Assembly (NCBI GenBank): GCA_027492275.1
Contig: JAPUFC010000071.1
Coordinates: 62,001-126,000, forward strand
From: Mesorhizobium sp.
GTDB lineage: Bacteria; Pseudomonadota; Alphaproteobacteria; Rhizobiales; Rhizobiaceae
DNA: 64,000 nt
Direction of reading: 5' to 3'
In this document: positions 27,558 through 36,899 of the stretch, one piece after another
Numbering within the stretch: the stretch's first letter is position 1
Layout: every line of letters starts with the position of its first letter
Position numbers and translations under genes: made by a program
The notes under the pieces: generated by a model
The model's input: the letters and a program-made list of their open reading frames with translations, nothing else
Database searches by the model: none
What the model was told of the DNA's origin: nothing

Positions 27558-28432
27558 GCCTTGGCCTCGACGGCCTGCGGCGCATGCCGGGCGGCGCGCC
27601 TGCGCCGCACCGCCATCTGCAGCGTGTCGACCATTCCGTAGGGAAGGAACAGGATGACGGCGACCATCAGGGCGCCCTGGACGAAGTTGCGATACTCCGC
27701 CAGCGGACGCGCCAGCTCCGGAAGCGCCGACAGGAAGGCGCAGCCGAGCAGCGGTCCGAGGACCGAATTGCGCCCCCCCAGAACGATGTAGGCGAGGACC
27801 GCGGTCAGCATGCCGAAGCCGAAATGCTCGGGCGTCACGCTGTAGGAATGCAGCGCCAGGAAGCCGCCGAACAGGCCGCCTAAGAGCCCGCTGATGACGA
27901 AGGCGATGGTCTGGTAGCGCACGATGGACACGCCGAGGGTGGCGGCGACCATTTCGTTCTGCCTGATGGCGTCGAAGGCGCGGCCCAAGCCGGACCCTGC
28001 GATCGCGTAGGTCAGGTAGACCACGACCGCGACGGCGATCAGCAGATGCCATGTCTCGACGACCTGCGGAATGCGGCTGATCCCCATCGCCCCGCCGGTC
28101 AGCGGCTCGGCATAGAAGGCGAAAGCCATGATCAGCTGGACGAAGGCCAGCGTGGCGATCGCCTGATAGACGCCGCGAAGCCGCACCAGCGGTATGGACA
28201 GCAGCGCGCCGGCCGCGGCGCCGGCAAGCGTTGCGCAAAGCACGGCCGGGACAGGATGAAGCCCGGCGCGCACGACGAGGATGGCGGCCGCGTACGCGCC
28301 GATCGAGGCGAAGCCCGCCGTGGCGATGGAGAACACGCCGGCGCGCAGCACGATCTGCTGGCTGTAGGCGAAACCCACCCCGATGAGGAAGAGCTGGAAC
28401 TGCGACTCGTAGATGAAGAAAAGGGTCTGCAT
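27554..28432 (-). CDS. livM: Branched-chain-type ABC importer, permease LivM (cluster 2)
   Basis: 292-residue permease with about eight helices. FSIATAGFASIGAYAAAIL, RLRGVYQAIATLAFVQ and AIRQNEMVAATLGV correspond to the LivM landmarks. The start overlaps the livH stop by one base. A basic tail (RRRRAARHAPQ) closes the protein at the cytoplasmic side. Confidence 0.93.
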
Positions 28433-29322
28433 CAGGCTCGCCCAACCTTCACGGTCGACGCGGCGTTGCCGAAAAGCCCTCCCGGCCGGATGATGAGGAT
28501 CAGGAACACCAGCGAATAGAAGATGATGTCGGCCAGGCTGCCGCTGAAATAGGCGATCGCGAAAGCCTGCAGGATGCCGAGCAGGAAACCCGCCACGACC
28601 GCGCCGTAGACGCTTCCGAGCCCGCCAAGCACGACGACGACGAAGGCCTTGAGCAGATAGGGGTCGCCCATCATGAAGTGGACGGTGTTGAACAGCAGGC
28701 CGATCAGCACGCCGGCATAGCCGGCCAGCGCTCCCGAGATCGCGAACACGATCAGGTAGACGGCGCCGGGGCTGACGCCGAGCAGCGTCGCCGCCCGCGG
28801 GTTGCCCGCGACGGCCCGGATCTGCCGGCCGAGGCTGGTGCGGTAGATGAGGAAGACGACGACGGCGAGGATCGCGGCCACCGAGGCAAGCGTGATGATC
28901 TGCAACAGCGAGATGCGAAGCCCCAGAACGCTGAAGAACAGGTTGGGGACGAAATCGAAGGGATAGACCAGCACCCTGGTTCCCGAGACCCCCTGCCCGA
29001 CGCTCGTGATCATCAGCGCGACGCCGATCGAGGAGATGATGGCGCCGAACTCGAGCTGGCCGGAGGCGCGCAGGCCGCGAAACGCGACCAGGTCGACGAG
29101 GCAAGCGAGGACAGCCGAACCGGCCATCGCCAGGAGCACGGCCGGCACGAAGGTCAGGCCCTTTTGCGTGGCGAAATATCCAATGAAGGCACCGGCCATG
29201 AACACCGCGCCATGCGCCAGGTTGAGGATGCGCTGCGTGCCGAAGACGATGGTGAATCCAAGGGCGAACAGGGCATAGACGGCCCCCGTGGTGACGCCGT
29301 TGAGAAGCTGCTGCGCGAACAT
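28432..29322 (-). CDS. livH: Branched-chain-type ABC importer, permease LivH (cluster 2)
   Basis: 296-residue permease beginning MFAQQLLNGVTTGAVYALFA, with the LivH landmark GFTIVFGTQRILNLAHGAVFM and a later VVVLGGLGSVYGAVVAGFLLG. It is the first gene of the operon that ends with the kinase at 22469. A candidate TetR-type operator lies 234 bp upstream at 29556-29571. Confidence 0.93.
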   Translation of the reverse strand: MFAQQLLNGVTTGAVYALFALGFTIVFGTQRILNLAHGAVFMAGAFIGYFATQKGLTFVPAVLLAMAGSAVLACLVDLVAFRGLRASGQLEFGAIISSIGVALMITSVGQGVSGTRVLVYPFDFVPNLFFSVLGLRISLLQIITLASVAAILAVVVFLIYRTSLGRQIRAVAGNPRAATLLGVSPGAVYLIVFAISGALAGYAGVLIGLLFNTVHFMMGDPYLLKAFVVVVLGGLGSVYGAVVAGFLLGILQAFAIAYFSGSLADIIFYSLVFLILIIRPGGLFGNAASTVKVGRA

Positions 29323-29756
29323 AGCCGCCTATGCCTCGCGGACGCGGCGCCGGGCCGAGACACCCGCAGAACCAGTGCCCATATCGTCGCTCCTCACCAT
29401 ACCGCGCCGCGCAGGCATCCGCTGCCGGGCTGATCCGTCCTCTCGGCAGACGAGCCTTGCCGGCAAGCGTCGGCGCGCATCGCGTCCATTCCTCCCCGGA
29501 GCCCGCCCGCAAGCACGGCGCGGCGGCTCAGCGACCCTATGCTTCCTACTACCATCCGACTGGACGGTTGGCAAGATGAGCCGTGCTTCGAGCAATCCAT
29601 CTTTCACCATTTCCGGCGTCCGCCAGGACGGCCTGCCTTCACGGCTTTTCTTCCGTGAAGCTCTTAGCTCCGGCCGTCATCGGTTTCGAGAACTGCCATG
29701 TCCATGCGCGCCAGATCATCCGCTCAGTCGGTTTGTTTTCCGGCGTGTCCGCGGCC
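29323..29756. other. 434-bp intergenic region upstream of Liv cluster 2
   Basis: No gene is visible. It holds the presumed promoter of the livH-to-kinase operon and the candidate TetR operator at 29556-29571. The right boundary is the end of the thiolase gene, transcribed in the same direction, so a terminator for the MaoC-to-thiolase operon could also be here; no clear hairpin with a T-run was found. Confidence 0.5.
29556..29571. promoter_or_regulatory. TetR-type operator candidate A (CCGACTGGACGGTTGG)
   Basis: 16-bp palindrome fitting CCRACCGNNCGGTYGG at 13 of 14 defined positions, upstream of the Liv cluster 2 operon. It is inside a 26-bp stretch (29550-29575) that is identical to one upstream of the enoyl-CoA hydratase gene at 40440-40465. 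Confidence 0.7.
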
Positions 29757-30929
29757 CTAGAGCACCTCGAACAACGCTGCCGCGCCCATTCCGCCGCCGA
29801 CGCACATGGTCACGACGACATGCTTGACGCCAAGCCTTCTGCCCGCCAGAAGCGCGTGCCCGACCATGCGCGCGCCCGACATGCCATAGGGGTGGCCGAT
29901 CGAGATCGCGCCGCCGTCGACATTGAGCCGCTCCTCGGGCAAACCGAGCCGGTCCTGGCAGTAGAGGACCTGGACGGCGAACGCCTCGTTGAGTTCCCAC
30001 AGGCCGATGTCGTCCACCGTCAGCCCGAAGCGTTTGAGCAGACGCGGAACGGCGAACACCGGCCCGATGCCCATCTCGTCTGGCTCGGTGCCGGCAACGA
30101 CCATGCCCATGTACCGGCCCAAAGGCTGGAGACCGCGCTTTGCGGCAAGGGCCGCGTCCATCACCACGGTCGCCGAGGCGCCGTCGGAAAGCTGGCTCGC
30201 ATTGCCGGCGGTGATGCTGCCGCCCTCCACGACGGGCTTCAGCCCGGCAAGCCCCCCGGCGGTCGTTTCGGGGCGGTTGCCCTCGTCCCTGGCGAGCGTG
30301 ACCTCGCTGCGCGATACGGCGCCGGTCGCCTTGTCGGTGACCGACATGGTGGCGGTCACCGGCACGATCTCGTCTGCGAAGGCGCCGACCTCCTGCGCCT
30401 TCGCCGTCAGCCGCTGCGAGCGCAGGGCGTAGGCATCCTGCCGGTCGCGCGCGATGCCGTAGCGGGCGGCGACCACCTCTGCCGTCTGCAGCATCGGCAT
30501 GTGGATGTCCGGCACCATGGCGAGCAACTGAGGATCGGCCTCGACGCGCAGGCCGGGCGTCTGCACCATGGAGATCGATTCGACCCCGCCGGCGACGACG
30601 ACGTCCATCCTGTCCACGATCACCTGCTTGGCGGCCGTGGCGATGGCCATCAACCCCGAGGCGCACTGGCGATCGACGGTCATTCCGGCGACGGTGACGG
30701 GAAGGCCGGCGCGCAGGGCGGCGGTGCGCCCGATCGTGTGCTGCACGCCCTGCGGCAGCGCCGAGCCGACGATGCAGTCGTCCACCTCGCCGGGATCGAT
30801 CCCGGCGCGCTCCACCGCCGCCCGGATCGCATACGCGGCCAGCGTCGGCGAAGGGGTTGCGTTGAACGCCCCGCGATAGGCCCGGCCGATGGGGGTCCGG
30901 GCGGTGGAAACGATCACTGCCTCACGCAT
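29757..30929 (-). CDS. Acetyl-CoA acyltransferase (thiolase)
   Basis: 390-residue degradative thiolase. The nucleophile is C89 in [10 protein letters not shown], with the C-terminal histidine in [17 protein letters not shown] and the second cysteine in [16 protein letters not shown]. All three catalytic elements are present, so it should cleave a 3-ketoacyl-CoA. It is the last gene of the operon that starts with the MaoC-like gene at 36565 and lies 72 bp after the acyl-CoA dehydrogenase. Confidence 0.94.
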   Translation of the reverse strand: MREAVIVSTARTPIGRAYRGAFNATPSPTLAAYAIRAAVERAGIDPGEVDDCIVGSALPQGVQHTIGRTAALRAGLPVTVAGMTVDRQCASGLMAIATAAKQVIVDRMDVVVAGGVESISMVQTPGLRVEADPQLLAMVPDIHMPMLQTAEVVAARYGIARDRQDAYALRSQRLTAKAQEVGAFADEIVPVTATMSVTDKATGAVSRSEVTLARDEGNRPETTAGGLAGLKPVVEGGSITAGNASQLSDGASATVVMDAALAAKRGLQPLGRYMGMVVAGTEPDEMGIGPVFAVPRLLKRFGLTVDDIGLWELNEAFAVQVLYCQDRLGLPEERLNVDGGAISIGHPYGMSGARMVGHALLAGRRLGVKHVVVTMCVGGGMGAAALFEVL

Positions 30930-31001
30930 GCAATCACTCTTTCGTTCCGTGGGAGCCGAGCGCCCGGCCCATCTCTGCGAAGCCCGCCGATACCGGCGCG
31001 C

Positions 31002-32225
31002 TCAAGCCGGCCGGGACGCCGGCTCGCGGTATTTCGCCAGCTCGATCCGGGCGATGGAGCGCAGGTGAACCTCGTCGGGACCGTCGGCGATGCGCAGCGC
31101 GCGGGACAGCGCATAAAGCCGCGCCAGCGGCACGTCCTCCGTCACGCCGGCCCCGCCATGGGCCTGGATCGCACGGTCGAGCACGCGGTGGGCGATGCCC
31201 ATGGCGCTGACCTTGATGGCCGACACCTCCATGCGCGCCGCGCGGTTGCCGACCGTATCCATCAGCCACGCCGCGCGCAGGACGAGCAGACGCGCTTCCT
31301 CGATCTCGATCCTGCTGCGGGCGATCCACTCGCGGACGACGCCCCGGTCGGACAGGGGGCCGCCGAAGGCCTTGCGGACCAGCACGCGCCGCGCCATCAG
31401 CTCCAGCGCCCTTTCGGCCATGCCGATGGCGCGCATGCCGTAGTGCATGCGGCCGGGGCCGAGCCGCCCCTGCGCCAGGGCGAAGCCCTTGCCCTCGCCC
31501 GCCACCAGGTTCGACGCCGGCACGCGGACGTCTGTGAAGACGACTTCGCCGTGGCCCATGCGATCCACGTAGCCGAAATAGGACAGGTCGCGCACGACCT
31601 CGATGCCGGGCGCGTGTCGCGGCACCAGGATCATGCTTTGCCGGTTGTATGTGTCGGCGTCGGGGTTGGTGACGCCCATCACGATCAAGAAGCCGCATGC
31701 CGGATCGAGCACGCCCGAGCTGAACCATTTGCGCCCGTTGATGACATAGTGGTCGCCGTCGCGCTCGATGCGCGTGCGGATGTTGGTGGCATCCGAGCTC
31801 GCCACCTCCGGTTCCGTCATGGCGAAGGTCGACTTCATCTCCCCGGACAGCAGAGGCGTCAGGAACTCCTGCTTCTGCCCGGCGGAACCGAAGAGAGCCA
31901 GCAGCTCCATGTTGCCCGTGTCCGGCGCGGCGCAGTTGAACACCTCGTTGCCGATCAGCGAATGGCCCATCTCCTCGGCCACGGGAGCGTATTCGAGATT
32001 GGTCAGTCCCGCTCCCAGACCGTCATGCGTCATGGCCAGGTTCCACAGTCCGGCCGCCTTCGCCTCGGCCCTGAGCTCGGCGAGGATGGGGGGCAGCGCG
32101 TGGAAATTGGCCTGCGCGCGCAGTTGTTGCTCGTAGAGCGCTTCGGCGGGAATGACCCGCTCCCGCATGAAGGCGCGCACGCGCTTGACGAGGTCGATCG
32201 TCCTGTCCGAGTATCCGAAATCCAT
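31002..32225 (-). CDS. Acyl-CoA dehydrogenase of the ACAD10/11 type
   Basis: 407-residue flavoprotein. Its motifs FAMTEPEVASSDATNI, WFSSGVLDPACGFLIVMG, GRLGPGRMHYGMR and ADGPDEVH match the dehydrogenase domain of mammalian ACAD10/11 and bacterial LvaC more closely than ordinary acyl-CoA dehydrogenases. In those families the domain works on a 4-phosphoacyl-CoA made by a kinase domain, eliminating phosphate (established knowledge). The kinase-type partner here is a separate gene at 22469-23536 in another operon with the same candidate operator. The ATG at 32225 is chosen; a start 18 nt upstream is possible. Confidence 0.9.
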   Translation of the reverse strand: MDFGYSDRTIDLVKRVRAFMRERVIPAEALYEQQLRAQANFHALPPILAELRAEAKAAGLWNLAMTHDGLGAGLTNLEYAPVAEEMGHSLIGNEVFNCAAPDTGNMELLALFGSAGQKQEFLTPLLSGEMKSTFAMTEPEVASSDATNIRTRIERDGDHYVINGRKWFSSGVLDPACGFLIVMGVTNPDADTYNRQSMILVPRHAPGIEVVRDLSYFGYVDRMGHGEVVFTDVRVPASNLVAGEGKGFALAQGRLGPGRMHYGMRAIGMAERALELMARRVLVRKAFGGPLSDRGVVREWIARSRIEIEEARLLVLRAAWLMDTVGNRAARMEVSAIKVSAMGIAHRVLDRAIQAHGGAGVTEDVPLARLYALSRALRIADGPDEVHLRSIARIELAKYREPASRPA

Positions 32226-32273
32226 CTGCCTGCCTGTTTCCAAAGACGTGCTGAACTGTTTGGCGCGGTCGCC

Positions 32274-32714
32274 TTAGCGGACCGGCACGGGCCGTCCGCT
32301 CGGCACCTGGCGTGAACCCACCGTGGTCGAGCCGAGCCGCACCCGCATGCCAACCTCGGCGATCGCGGCATCCTCGCCCTCGATCAGGACGGGAAAGCGC
32401 ACGTCCGGCCATCGGTCGAGGGCGACGATGCCGGAGGCGTATCCTTCCGGACGGCGCAGCGCGCGGGCGGGCCTGTGTCGCGGATTTTCGCCCTTGACGA
32501 GGATGACGCCGACCAGCGTCGCGGCCTCGCCGACCGGCGTCCAGCGCAGCTTCGCCGATCCGCAGTGGGGGCATCGCAGGCGCGGCGGGAAACATCCCCC
32601 CGCGCAAAGGTCGCACGCCTGGACATGCCAGCCGGCCTCCACCGCGAGGCTGGCGAAATCGGCGGCCAGCGCCTGTGTCCCGTCTTCGACGCGGCACCTC
32701 AACTCCATGGTCAC
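32274..32714 (-). CDS. DUF35 / OB-fold zinc-ribbon protein, partner of the thiolase-like protein
   Basis: 146-residue protein with a rubredoxin-like zinc ribbon (C34, C37, C48, C51) followed by an OB-fold region with GVILVKGENP and RVRLGS. Such proteins partner with non-condensing thiolase-like proteins, as in the ChsH2 C-terminal domain with Ltp2, to form a retro-aldolase that removes propionyl-CoA from a steroid side chain (established for that system). Its ATG overlaps the stop of the thiolase-like gene by 4 nt, which supports a physical complex. Confidence 0.88.
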   Translation of the reverse strand: MTMELRCRVEDGTQALAADFASLAVEAGWHVQACDLCAGGCFPPRLRCPHCGSAKLRWTPVGEAATLVGVILVKGENPRHRPARALRRPEGYASGIVALDRWPDVRFPVLIEGEDAAIAEVGMRVRLGSTTVGSRQVPSGRPVPVR

Positions 32715-33892
32715 GCGATCTCCCTCCGTCGCAGGATGGCGCCGGATGTCGGGCCGATCTGCGCGCCCATGACCAGGGCCGTCTCGGCCTTCGCGACCTG
32801 GTTGTGGGCCCGGCCGCTGACCTGCCGGGCGGCTTCAAGCAGATGCCGGAAGCCGTGGCTGTAGCCGCCCGCCAGATCGCCGCCATTGGTGTTGGCGGGG
32901 CGCAAGCCGTCGGCGGCCAGCGAACCCGGCTCGGCGACCAGCCTGGCGGCATCGCCCCGCTCGCACAGCCGCGCCTCCTCCAGATTGTGCAGGAAGGTGA
33001 AGCTGGTGCAGTCGTAGAGATGGGCAACGTCGACGGCCTTCGGCGTCAGGCCCGAACGCCGGTAGAGCTCGTCGGCGACATGCCGCGCCGGGCTTTCCTG
33101 CGTCGAGGCGAGGACGCGGTTCTCGAACCAGGTCATGGGCTGGGCGTTGTGCGACTGCGCCGTGGCGACCACCTCCGCGACGACGCGCTGCCGGCCAAGC
33201 TGGCGCGCCCGCTCGGCCGTGGTCACGACGACCGCCACCGCCACGTCGCCGATGGCGAAGTCGTCGAGCTGCGAGAACGGGCCGATCTGCGGCGGCTGGG
33301 ACATGTACTCTTCCAGCGACAGCGGCTCGCGGCAGGCGGCATGGGGATTGCGCGCCGCGTTCGCGCGCAACTGCGAAACGACGTGGCCGAGCGCCTCCCG
33401 GCTGGTGCCGTAGCGGGCGGCGTGCTCGGAATACAGGCTGGCGAAACTGTGGAGATAGCCCGTCCAGCCGACGGGACGGAGATAGTTCACGACGTCCAGA
33501 TAGTAGGGGCGGGCCTCGTCGGGCATGTTCATGCGCGCTACCCAGTCGTTGCCGACGATGGTGCGGTAGCAGAGCACCGCGGACGCCGCTCCCGAAGCGA
33601 CCAGCGTCCTGGCCGTGTCGATCAGCCCGGGCCCGGTGCCGCCGCCGCTGCCCCCTTCGAGGCCGAACCGCAGCTCCTCGCAGCGAAGCGTGGCTGCGAG
33701 CGCCTGCAACGAAATCGAGGCGTCGTGGCTGTATTTCAGGATCGCGTCGATGCCGGTGGTCGCCAGGCCCGCATCGTCGCAGGCGGCCTCGATCGCGGTC
33801 AGCGTCATCGCCTCGCCGCTGCGTCCCGAGCCTCCTGGCGACGGCGGAGCCTCGCCGAGACCCGCCAGAACGACGCCCACATCCTTCGTCAT
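32711..33892 (-). CDS. Thiolase-like (SCP-2/Ltp2-type) protein, candidate retro-aldolase subunit
   Basis: 393 residues with the thiolase fold, but the site of the usual nucleophilic cysteine reads EGGSGGGTGPG (79-89), so ordinary thiolysis is unlikely. The LYDCTSFTF and GGYSHGFRHLLEAARQVSG segments are the pattern of Ltp2-like proteins, in which a Tyr/Asp/His-type site performs carbon-carbon cleavage. It is coupled by 4-nt overlaps to the acyl-CoA synthetase before it and the DUF35 gene after it. I infer a retro-aldol step on a tertiary 3-hydroxyacyl-CoA; a non-catalytic role is an alternative. Confidence 0.85.
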   Translation of the reverse strand: MTKDVGVVLAGLGEAPPSPGGSGRSGEAMTLTAIEAACDDAGLATTGIDAILKYSHDASISLQALAATLRCEELRFGLEGGSGGGTGPGLIDTARTLVASGAASAVLCYRTIVGNDWVARMNMPDEARPYYLDVVNYLRPVGWTGYLHSFASLYSEHAARYGTSREALGHVVSQLRANAARNPHAACREPLSLEEYMSQPPQIGPFSQLDDFAIGDVAVAVVVTTAERARQLGRQRVVAEVVATAQSHNAQPMTWFENRVLASTQESPARHVADELYRRSGLTPKAVDVAHLYDCTSFTFLHNLEEARLCERGDAARLVAEPGSLAADGLRPANTNGGDLAGGYSHGFRHLLEAARQVSGRAHNQVAKAETALVMGAQIGPTSGAILRRREIA

Positions 33893-35517
33893 GACGCTCC
33901 ACCTTCCGCATCGGGCCTGTCGTCCCGCGACGAGGGGACCGACAGGCGCTGGGCCTTGACGTTGATGCCCGCCTGCTCGCGGTCCCAGGTCGCGGCGCCC
34001 ACGCCCCGCTCGCGCAGCTCCACCTTGCGGAGCTTGCCGGTCGGCGTGCGCGGCAGCTCGTCCACGAATTCGATGTAGCGGGGCACCATGTAGTGCGGCA
34101 GCCGCGGGATGACGAAGCGGATCAGCTCCTCCCCGGTCAGCGCGGCGCCTGCCCTGCGCTGGACGAAAGCCATGACCTCGTCGTCGGACCGGTCCGACGG
34201 CACCGCGACGACGGCCGCGGCGAGGACGGCGGGATGCGCCTGCAGCTCGAGCTCGACCTCCAGCGACGAGATGTTCTCCCCTCGCCTGCGGATCGAATCC
34301 TTGCTGCGATCGACATAGACGAAGATGCCGTCGCTTCGCCGCGCCACGATATCGCCGGTGTGGAACCAGCCGTTGCGCCAGGCGTGAGCGGTGGCCTCCG
34401 GCATGCCGAGATAGCCGTGCGTGATCACCCAGGGCCGGCGATGGCGGACCGTCAATTCGCCGGGCGCGCCGTCCGGGACCTCCATGTCGTACGCGTCGAC
34501 CAGGCGGACCTCCCATTCGGGCGAGATCTCGCGGCCCAGGCCGGTGATGTCGTCTCCGACATCGGCGCGGAACGGCCCGGGCACCTCGCTCATGCCGAAC
34601 GCAGCCCACAACTTCACGCCGAACCGCCTCGCGAATTCGGGCCAGGCGTTCATCCACGGCGTCGCCAGGACGATGCGCATCGGCGTCTGCGCGTCGGCGG
34701 GACGCGGCGGGGCCTCCAGCAGGAAGTTGGCCATGGCGCCGACCATGGTGCAGGTGGTGGCGCCGAGCGCCTCGACATCCGCCCAGAACCGCGCCGTCTC
34801 GAAGCGCGGCATGAGCGCCAGCGACGCGCCCGTCCGCAGCGCCCAGAACACCCAGCCGCTTCCGCCGACGTGAAAGAGCGGCAGCACGACCAGGGCGCGG
34901 TCGTCGGGACCGAGGTCGCCGGCGCTGAACCAGTCCGCATAGGCGTCGTGATGATGATAGGAGCAGCGCACGCCTTTCGAGTGGCCGGTCGTGCCGGAGG
35001 TGAAGATGACGATCATGTCGTCCGAGGGACGGCGATCGCACTCAGGCGGCGGCGCCTCCGAAGAGGCGCGCTCGAGATCGGTCCACGACCTTTGCGCATA
35101 GGCAGTCGCGGATGCCGCCGCTGCGCCGCCGACCACCACGATGGTCCGCAGGTCCGGCAGATCCAGCCCGTCGAGATGCGGCGCCAGCTCGTGATGGGCG
35201 ATCAGGATCTTGGCCTGCGACGTCCGCAGGGCGTGTTCGAGCAGCCGCCCGCGATAGGCGACGTTCATCGGAACCTGCGCGGCGCCGGCCAGGTTGACGC
35301 CGAGCAGGGACAGCAGCGCATCGCATCCGTTGGGCAGCCAGGAGGCGACATAGTCTCCCGGCGTGACACCCAGTTCGCGCAGGCCGTTCGCCACCGAGCG
35401 GGCGCGATCCAGCGTCTCGCGCCAGGTCCAGGCACCGCCGGGAAACGCCGCGAACACCCGGTCGGGCGTATGCGCCGCGTGTCGCTCCAGCAGTTCCCTG
35501 GTGGTCATGACAGTCAT
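33889..35517 (-). CDS. Acyl-CoA synthetase (AMP-forming, ANL superfamily)
   Basis: 542-residue adenylating enzyme. The phosphate-binding loop IVIFTSGTTGHSKGV is at about 186-200, AAFGMSEVPGP forms part of the ATP site, WFHTGDIVARRSDGIFVYVDRSKDSIRRRGENIS is the hinge region (hallmark TGD and RGENIS), and the catalytic lysine is in PTGKLRKVELRER. It should convert the pathway acid to its CoA thioester, the entry step of the operon. Overlaps of 4 nt tie it to both neighbours. Confidence 0.93.
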   Translation of the reverse strand: MTVMTTRELLERHAAHTPDRVFAAFPGGAWTWRETLDRARSVANGLRELGVTPGDYVASWLPNGCDALLSLLGVNLAGAAQVPMNVAYRGRLLEHALRTSQAKILIAHHELAPHLDGLDLPDLRTIVVVGGAAAASATAYAQRSWTDLERASSEAPPPECDRRPSDDMIVIFTSGTTGHSKGVRCSYHHHDAYADWFSAGDLGPDDRALVVLPLFHVGGSGWVFWALRTGASLALMPRFETARFWADVEALGATTCTMVGAMANFLLEAPPRPADAQTPMRIVLATPWMNAWPEFARRFGVKLWAAFGMSEVPGPFRADVGDDITGLGREISPEWEVRLVDAYDMEVPDGAPGELTVRHRRPWVITHGYLGMPEATAHAWRNGWFHTGDIVARRSDGIFVYVDRSKDSIRRRGENISSLEVELELQAHPAVLAAAVVAVPSDRSDDEVMAFVQRRAGAALTGEELIRFVIPRLPHYMVPRYIEFVDELPRTPTGKLRKVELRERGVGAATWDREQAGINVKAQRLSVPSSRDDRPDAEGGAS

Positions 35518-36011
35518 GGGCGGCCCGAGAAATCGCATTTTCGCAGGGCAACCCGCGCCAGCCCCTCGACCGTGCGGTCGGCGCCCGACGCAATCCAGCA
35601 ATCGAGCGTCACCTCGCCCCATTCCCCGTCGTCCAGCCCGCAATCGGGGGCGACGGGGCCAAGCGACGTCACCCGTCCGCCGATCTCCAGCAGCGATCCG
35701 ACGAGGTTGAACCTGCGCATCCTGAAGTCCAGTTCGAGCAGCCGGCCTTCCACGCCCATCCAGTTGCGCAGGCCGGCTTCCAGCATCGCCATGATCATCG
35801 GCGTGTTGGCATAGGGCGCCGGCGCGCCCGACGCGACGGCCAGTGCCGGATCGTGATGCGTCGGCGTGTAGTCGCGGTTGACGCCCGCCTCGATCACCAG
35901 CCGCTGCAAGGTCAGGGGCAGCGTCGTGACCGGGATCGGCGAGCCGACGGCGACGTCTGCGAAGCGGACCGCATGCCGCGGCTGTTTCACCACCGGGGAA
36001 AGAGCGGTCAT
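35514..36011 (-). CDS. MaoC-like hot-dog dehydratase (R-hydratase type)
   Basis: 165-residue hot-dog fold protein with the D47-x4-H52 motif of R-specific enoyl-CoA hydratases (RDYTPTHH). It is in a 4-nt overlapping pair with another MaoC-like gene, as in heterodimeric hydratases of the ChsH1/ChsH2 and FAS1 HAD types, where one subunit carries the catalytic residues (this one) and the other completes the binding site. It probably hydrates the double bond made by an acyl-CoA dehydrogenase of the regulon. Confidence 0.86.
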   Translation of the reverse strand: MTALSPVVKQPRHAVRFADVAVGSPIPVTTLPLTLQRLVIEAGVNRDYTPTHHDPALAVASGAPAPYANTPMIMAMLEAGLRNWMGVEGRLLELDFRMRRFNLVGSLLEIGGRVTSLGPVAPDCGLDDGEWGEVTLDCWIASGADRTVEGLARVALRKCDFSGRP

Positions 36012-36565
36012 GCGGCCTCCTGTTCCGGCGTGTAGCGGAACACGGTCATGTCCTCGGTCGCGACCAGCGTGTCCGGCTGCTTGAAATAGTCGGTCCGCAC
36101 GACCATGAACGCGCCGTCGCCGATCCTGAGGCGCTTGCGGGTGACGCTGAGCAGGGTGGAGCGCGACGAAATCCTGTCGCCGGGATGGGCGTCGGCGAAG
36201 TATCTCGTCTTGCAGCCGGCCGCGAAAAGCGCCGTCCCTGGCGCGGGTATGTTGGGGAACGGATAGTTGGGCATCAGCACGGGATCGCCGGGCTCGGGCC
36301 TGCGATCGCCCGGAGTCCAGTAGGCGGGCAGGCACCAGCTCACCACCATCGTGGCCGGGCTGACGATCCCGTCATGACCAACCGCCCGGGCGGCTTCCGC
36401 GTCGTAGTGGATCGGGCTGTCCCAGGCGAGAACCTCGAGCCGGCGCCTTATGTCCGGGAGGTTCACGGGATCGACACCTTCCGACCGCGTGATCTCCTTT
36501 CCCACAAGGGCTTCAGCATCCTCCCAGGTTCCGGGCGCGACCCGCCACCTCACCTCCGCAGCCAT
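36008..36565 (-). CDS. MaoC-like N-terminal-type dehydratase subunit
   Basis: 185-residue protein of the MaoC_dehydrat_N group, with DSPIHYDAEAARAVGHDGIVSPATMV near residues 49-74. No complete catalytic Asp-His pair like that of its partner is clear, so it may be the substrate-binding half of a heterodimer. First gene of the operon that runs through the second MaoC gene, acyl-CoA synthetase, thiolase-like, DUF35 and acyl-CoA dehydrogenase to thiolase. A candidate TetR operator (36613-36628) lies 48 bp upstream. Confidence 0.86.
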   Translation of the reverse strand: MAAEVRWRVAPGTWEDAEALVGKEITRSEGVDPVNLPDIRRRLEVLAWDSPIHYDAEAARAVGHDGIVSPATMVVSWCLPAYWTPGDRRPEPGDPVLMPNYPFPNIPAPGTALFAAGCKTRYFADAHPGDRISSRSTLLSVTRKRLRIGDGAFMVVRTDYFKQPDTLVATEDMTVFRYTPEQEAA

Positions 36566-36897
36566 GCCGAACCTTCTCGCTTCCTGTCACCCGTCATCAT
36601 CACGCACGGTTTACGAACGTCCGGTCGGTCGGTCAAGACTCTTTTTGCCTCGCGCCTCCCTATGGGGAGCGGAGCGGCAAGGCGCGATGGCACGCATTGC
36701 GAAGACGGCGCCGGCCCGTGAGCGACGACCTGGCAAGCGCAGGCCGAGGCCGGGAGCGTGACGCAGCCTGGCCGCCGGGAGGCGCGGCCAGGGCTCGAAG
36801 CATTTCCAGCAAAAGCGCGAAGCGGTTCTGCGTCCGGAAATGCTGCTAACGCAAAGAGATAGAGCGGTTCCGCCGATTCCGCGAAACCAGAACCGCC
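36566..36897. other. 332-bp intergenic region with operator and repeat
   Basis: It separates the epimerase-like gene end from the MaoC operon start (same direction). Apart from the candidate operator at 36613-36628 and the double-hairpin repeat at 36799-36899, no gene is seen. Confidence 0.6.
36613..36628. promoter_or_regulatory. TetR-type operator candidate B (ACGAACGTCCGGTCGG)
   Basis: A 16-bp site matching CCRACCGNNCGGTYGG at 12 of 14 defined positions lies 48 bp upstream of the MaoC-to-thiolase operon start. The right half is followed by another GGTCGG repeat. Confidence 0.6.
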
Positions 36898-36899
36898 CT
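36799..36899. repeat. Double-hairpin intergenic repeat (rhizobial type)
   Basis: Two inverted repeats in tandem: AGCATTTCC (36799-36807) pairs with GGAAATGCT (36836-36844), and AGAGCGGTTC (36861-36870) pairs with GAACCGCCCT (36890-36899) with one mismatch. I recognise this as similar to a short repetitive element that is common between genes in Mesorhizobium-type genomes (memory, not a search). The second hairpin touches the stop codon of the epimerase-like gene and could serve as its terminator. Confidence 0.6.
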
